Below, piece after piece: positions 4,193 to 5,928 of a stretch of 5,928 nt of DNA (within the stretch, counting starts at the first letter, position 1; every line of letters starts with the position of its first letter). Origin of the DNA: Clostridia bacterium. GTDB lineage: Bacteria > Bacillota > Clostridia > Oscillospirales > CAG-272. The translations under genes and the position numbers were made by a program. A model generated the notes under the pieces. The model saw nothing but the letters and a program-made list of their open reading frames with translations, made no database searches and was not told the origin of the DNA. Location of the stretch: contig JAFQWT010000196.1 in assembly GCA_017407375.1 (NCBI GenBank), forward strand, positions 1-5,928. The letters are read 5' to 3'.

Positions 4193-5928
4193 CGGTTGCG
4201 ATCTTGCCCAGTCGGGCAGGGGATTTTCGGGATAGGGTGGCTCCTCGGGCGGTGGCACGTAGCCCCCCTCGGGCGATGACGGCCGGGGACGGGACCGCTC
4301 GGGAAAGGAAAACACGGCGCGCCCCTCGGAGAGTGTGAGGTAGGCATCAAAGCTTTTGCCGTTCTTCGGGGAGACAAAGCCCTCAATGAGCCCGGTTTTT
4401 CCCTCGGAGAGGAGCAGGCGCATCATGGCGATCGAGATCGCACGCCCACAGATGACCTCCCGCACCGAGAAGCGGCAATTCTTCTCGCGGTAGTTCGCGC
4501 AGCCGTAGCCAAAGCTCGTCCGTCGGACGGTGCCGCCGCAGAGGGGGCAGGGACCCACCTCGTCACCAAAGAGGCCCGTGTCGGTGTCCTTCTCGGGCGG
4601 TAGGTCGCGGGAGCGGAAGACCTCGGCGATCTCGGCCTCGGCCAGCTTCACGCTGTCCCCCACCGAGATCTCGCCGCGGTAGACCCGCTTGAGGGCCTTA
4701 CCCAGCTCGCTCGTTTTGTACTTGTCCATGCTGATCCCCAGGCGCCCGAGCGCTTCAATGAGGTACTCTCCGTCGGGAAGGATGGTGTAAACGTCCTTCT
4801 TCAGCTGGATGTAATTGCTCTTTTTGGCGTTGTCGATGATGCCCGTGCGCGTGGCCTCGGTGCCAAGCTCCAGGCCCTCAAAGATCGCGCGGTAATCCTC
4901 GGTATCGTCACCCTCCTCGGCGGTGTCGCCCTCGTGGGCCTCGGCCAGGGCGGCCTTTTCCTCCTTAAAGGGGTTTTTGAGGTAGTTGTTCAGCGTTTCG
5001 ATAGTGTAGTGTTTCGGCGGGGTGGTCTCCTTCTCCTGGGGGAGGAACTCACAAAGCACGGTGTCCCCCTTGGAAAGGGCGGGCAGGAGCTTATCCTTGA
5101 GCGAGGCATCGTCGTACCTCGTCCAGCCCGGCTCAAGGATCGCCGTGCCCTTCAGGGTGAACTTTTCAATGTCACCGACCGCGATCTCAAGCTCGGTCTT
5201 TTCCACGATGCAGTCCTCCGCACAAAAGACCGCCACAAAGCGGCGGAACACGGTGGAGTAGACCTGCATCTCCCGCTCGGTGAGGCGGGACTTGTCGGGG
5301 ATCTTGTAGGTCGGGGTCAGAGCCGAGTGCGACTCGATCTTCGCATCGTCAAAGATCTGCTTGGAGTCGCGGAACCTGACGGGATAACCGAGGGCCGAGA
5401 CCCCTGCCAGGATCTTTTTCACCTTATCCTTTTCGGCCGTGGCCATGTATTCCGAGTTGGTACGCGGGTAGGTGAGGTAGCCCTCCTCGTAGAGCTTCTG
5501 GATGATGGCAAGACTGTCGGTCATCGACATCTTGTACTTTTTACCGAGGACGTTCTGGAGCTTTGAGAGCGAGTAGAGCTTTCCGGGGGAGAGGCGGTCC
5601 CGCTTGCTCTTGTGCGCCGTGACGGTACCGCCCGCGGCGTTCAGGGCGGCGCAGTAGGCCTCGGCCTCGGCCCGCTCGTGGCTCTTGAATTTCTTTTTGG
5701 AGGAAAGCTCCACCACCTCGCCGTTCGTCTTGGCACGGCTCAGGGGCGCAAGGTACTTCTCGGGGACGAAATTCCTTATGGCCAGATCGCGGTCGTAGAT
5801 CGCCTTGACGATCGGCACGATCACGCGGCCAACGCGGAGGAGCTTGCCCGTCTTGAGTGTGGCGTAGCGCGTCAGGTTCACACCGTAGAGCCAGTCGATG
5901 TAGGTGCGGGCATAGCCCTCGGCGGCCA
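4190..5928 (-). CDS. topB: Type IA DNA topoisomerase, TopB/topoisomerase III-like (5' end outside window)
   Basis: The C-terminal 578 codons are visible; the frame stays open to the right edge, so the Toprim domain is missing from the window. Numbered from the internal GTG codon at 5881, the preceding residues read ARTYIDWLYGV, the familiar DWLxGxNLTR stretch. The catalytic tyrosine is Tyr138 in YLTYPRTNSEY (codon 5468-5470). HSALTPT (185-191) replaces the usual HHAIIPT. LGTEATRTGIIDNAKK (339-354) matches the conserved GTPATRA-type region. A four-cysteine zinc-finger candidate follows (Cys445, 448, 461, 469), then a topoisomerase C-terminal repeat module (GKTGLIEGFVSPKNGKSFDAYL, 494-515; core FVSPKNGKSFDAYL) and a proline-rich tail (528-563). 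An acidic linker lies near 305-330. The enzyme should relax or decatenate DNA by single-strand passage. The GRVQTP-like motif reads GRVIVP here, which is unusual. C4-tailed TopB proteins also occur on integrative elements, but no other element gene is visible here. The TopA/TopB assignment is probable, not certain. Confidence 0.9.
   Translation of the reverse strand, partial: AAEGYARTYIDWLYGVNLTRYATLKTGKLLRVGRVIVPIVKAIYDRDLAIRNFVPEKYLAPLSRAKTNGEVVELSSKKKFKSHERAEAEAYCAALNAAGGTVTAHKSKRDRLSPGKLYSLSKLQNVLGKKYKMSMTDSLAIIQKLYEEGYLTYPRTNSEYMATAEKDKVKKILAGVSALGYPVRFRDSKQIFDDAKIESHSALTPTYKIPDKSRLTEREMQVYSTVFRRFVAVFCAEDCIVEKTELEIAVGDIEKFTLKGTAILEPGWTRYDDASLKDKLLPALSKGDTVLCEFLPQEKETTPPKHYTIETLNNYLKNPFKEEKAALAEAHEGDTAEEGDDTEDYRAIFEGLELGTEATRTGIIDNAKKSNYIQLKKDVYTILPDGEYLIEALGRLGISMDKYKTSELGKALKRVYRGEISVGDSVKLAEAEIAEVFRSRDLPPEKDTDTGLFGDEVGPCPLCGGTVRRTSFGYGCANYREKNCRFSVREVICGRAISIAMMRLLLSEGKTGLIEGFVSPKNGKSFDAYLTLSEGRAVFSFPERSRPRPSSPEGGYVPPPEEPPYPENPLPDWARSQP

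Noticed and set aside
3348..4235. Long plus-strand open frame (295 codons) opposite the DUF2156 gene
   Set aside because: It is antisense to a gene with clear family motifs, its translation lacks recognisable domains, and GC-rich DNA commonly leaves such frames open on the opposite strand.
4934..5566. Plus-strand open frame (210 codons) opposite the topoisomerase gene
   Set aside because: It is antisense to the TYPRT catalytic region and its flanks, with no Shine-Dalgarno support or domain pattern; it is a shadow of the real gene.
5879..5881. GTG at 5881 as the true start of the topoisomerase
   Set aside because: The frame continues upstream and encodes ARTYIDWLYG, part of the conserved topoisomerase core, so this GTG is an internal valine and the gene continues beyond the window.
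4190..5928. The topoisomerase as evidence of an integrative conjugative element or plasmid
   Set aside because: C4-tailed TopB proteins do occur on such elements, but there is no relaxase, coupling protein, integrase, attachment site or composition break in view. Flanking sequence to the right would be needed.

Overview
The window looks like chromosomal DNA from a GC-rich Bacillota, most likely an uncultured-type Clostridia (inference). The reasons are strong Shine-Dalgarno sequences, a textbook TTGACA/TATAAT promoter with an extended -10, and protein families that I know mainly from clostridial and other Bacillota genomes. No RNA gene, CRISPR array, insertion sequence or phage gene is visible.

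Layout, left to right. (1) A complete minus-strand asparagine synthetase of the glutamine-hydrolysing type (asnB, 31-1848) with all key catalytic residues. (2) A compact 147-base divergent intergenic region (1849-1995). It holds a strong rightward promoter, a strong leftward Shine-Dalgarno sequence, a GC-rich hairpin with a T-tract, and two short sequence blocks that occur upstream of both genes in the sense orientation. (3) A plus-strand 402-residue protein of the poorly characterised NAT_N/GNAT_C acyltransferase-like family (1996-3204), probably monocistronic. (4) A 98-base convergent gap with a perfect 16-bp stem that should act as a bidirectional intrinsic terminator. (5) A minus-strand pair: a type IA DNA topoisomerase III-like gene that runs off the right edge of the window (4190-5928) and, 11 bases downstream of it, a DUF2156 (phosphatidylglycerol lysyltransferase C-terminal domain-like) gene (3303-4178) whose ribosome binding site overlaps the topoisomerase stop codon.

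How the genes work together: nothing in the sequence ties all four into one pathway. asnB makes asparagine. The topoisomerase and the DUF2156 gene are probably co-transcribed and translationally coupled, although their expected roles (DNA topology and aminoacyl transfer) are unrelated. The two GNAT-related proteins face each other across the terminator. I did not find convincing evidence of an undescribed multi-gene system. The best leads are the uncharacterised acyltransferase-like gene with its dedicated promoter, the shared blocks in the divergent control region, and the unusual GRV motif and proline-rich tail of the topoisomerase.
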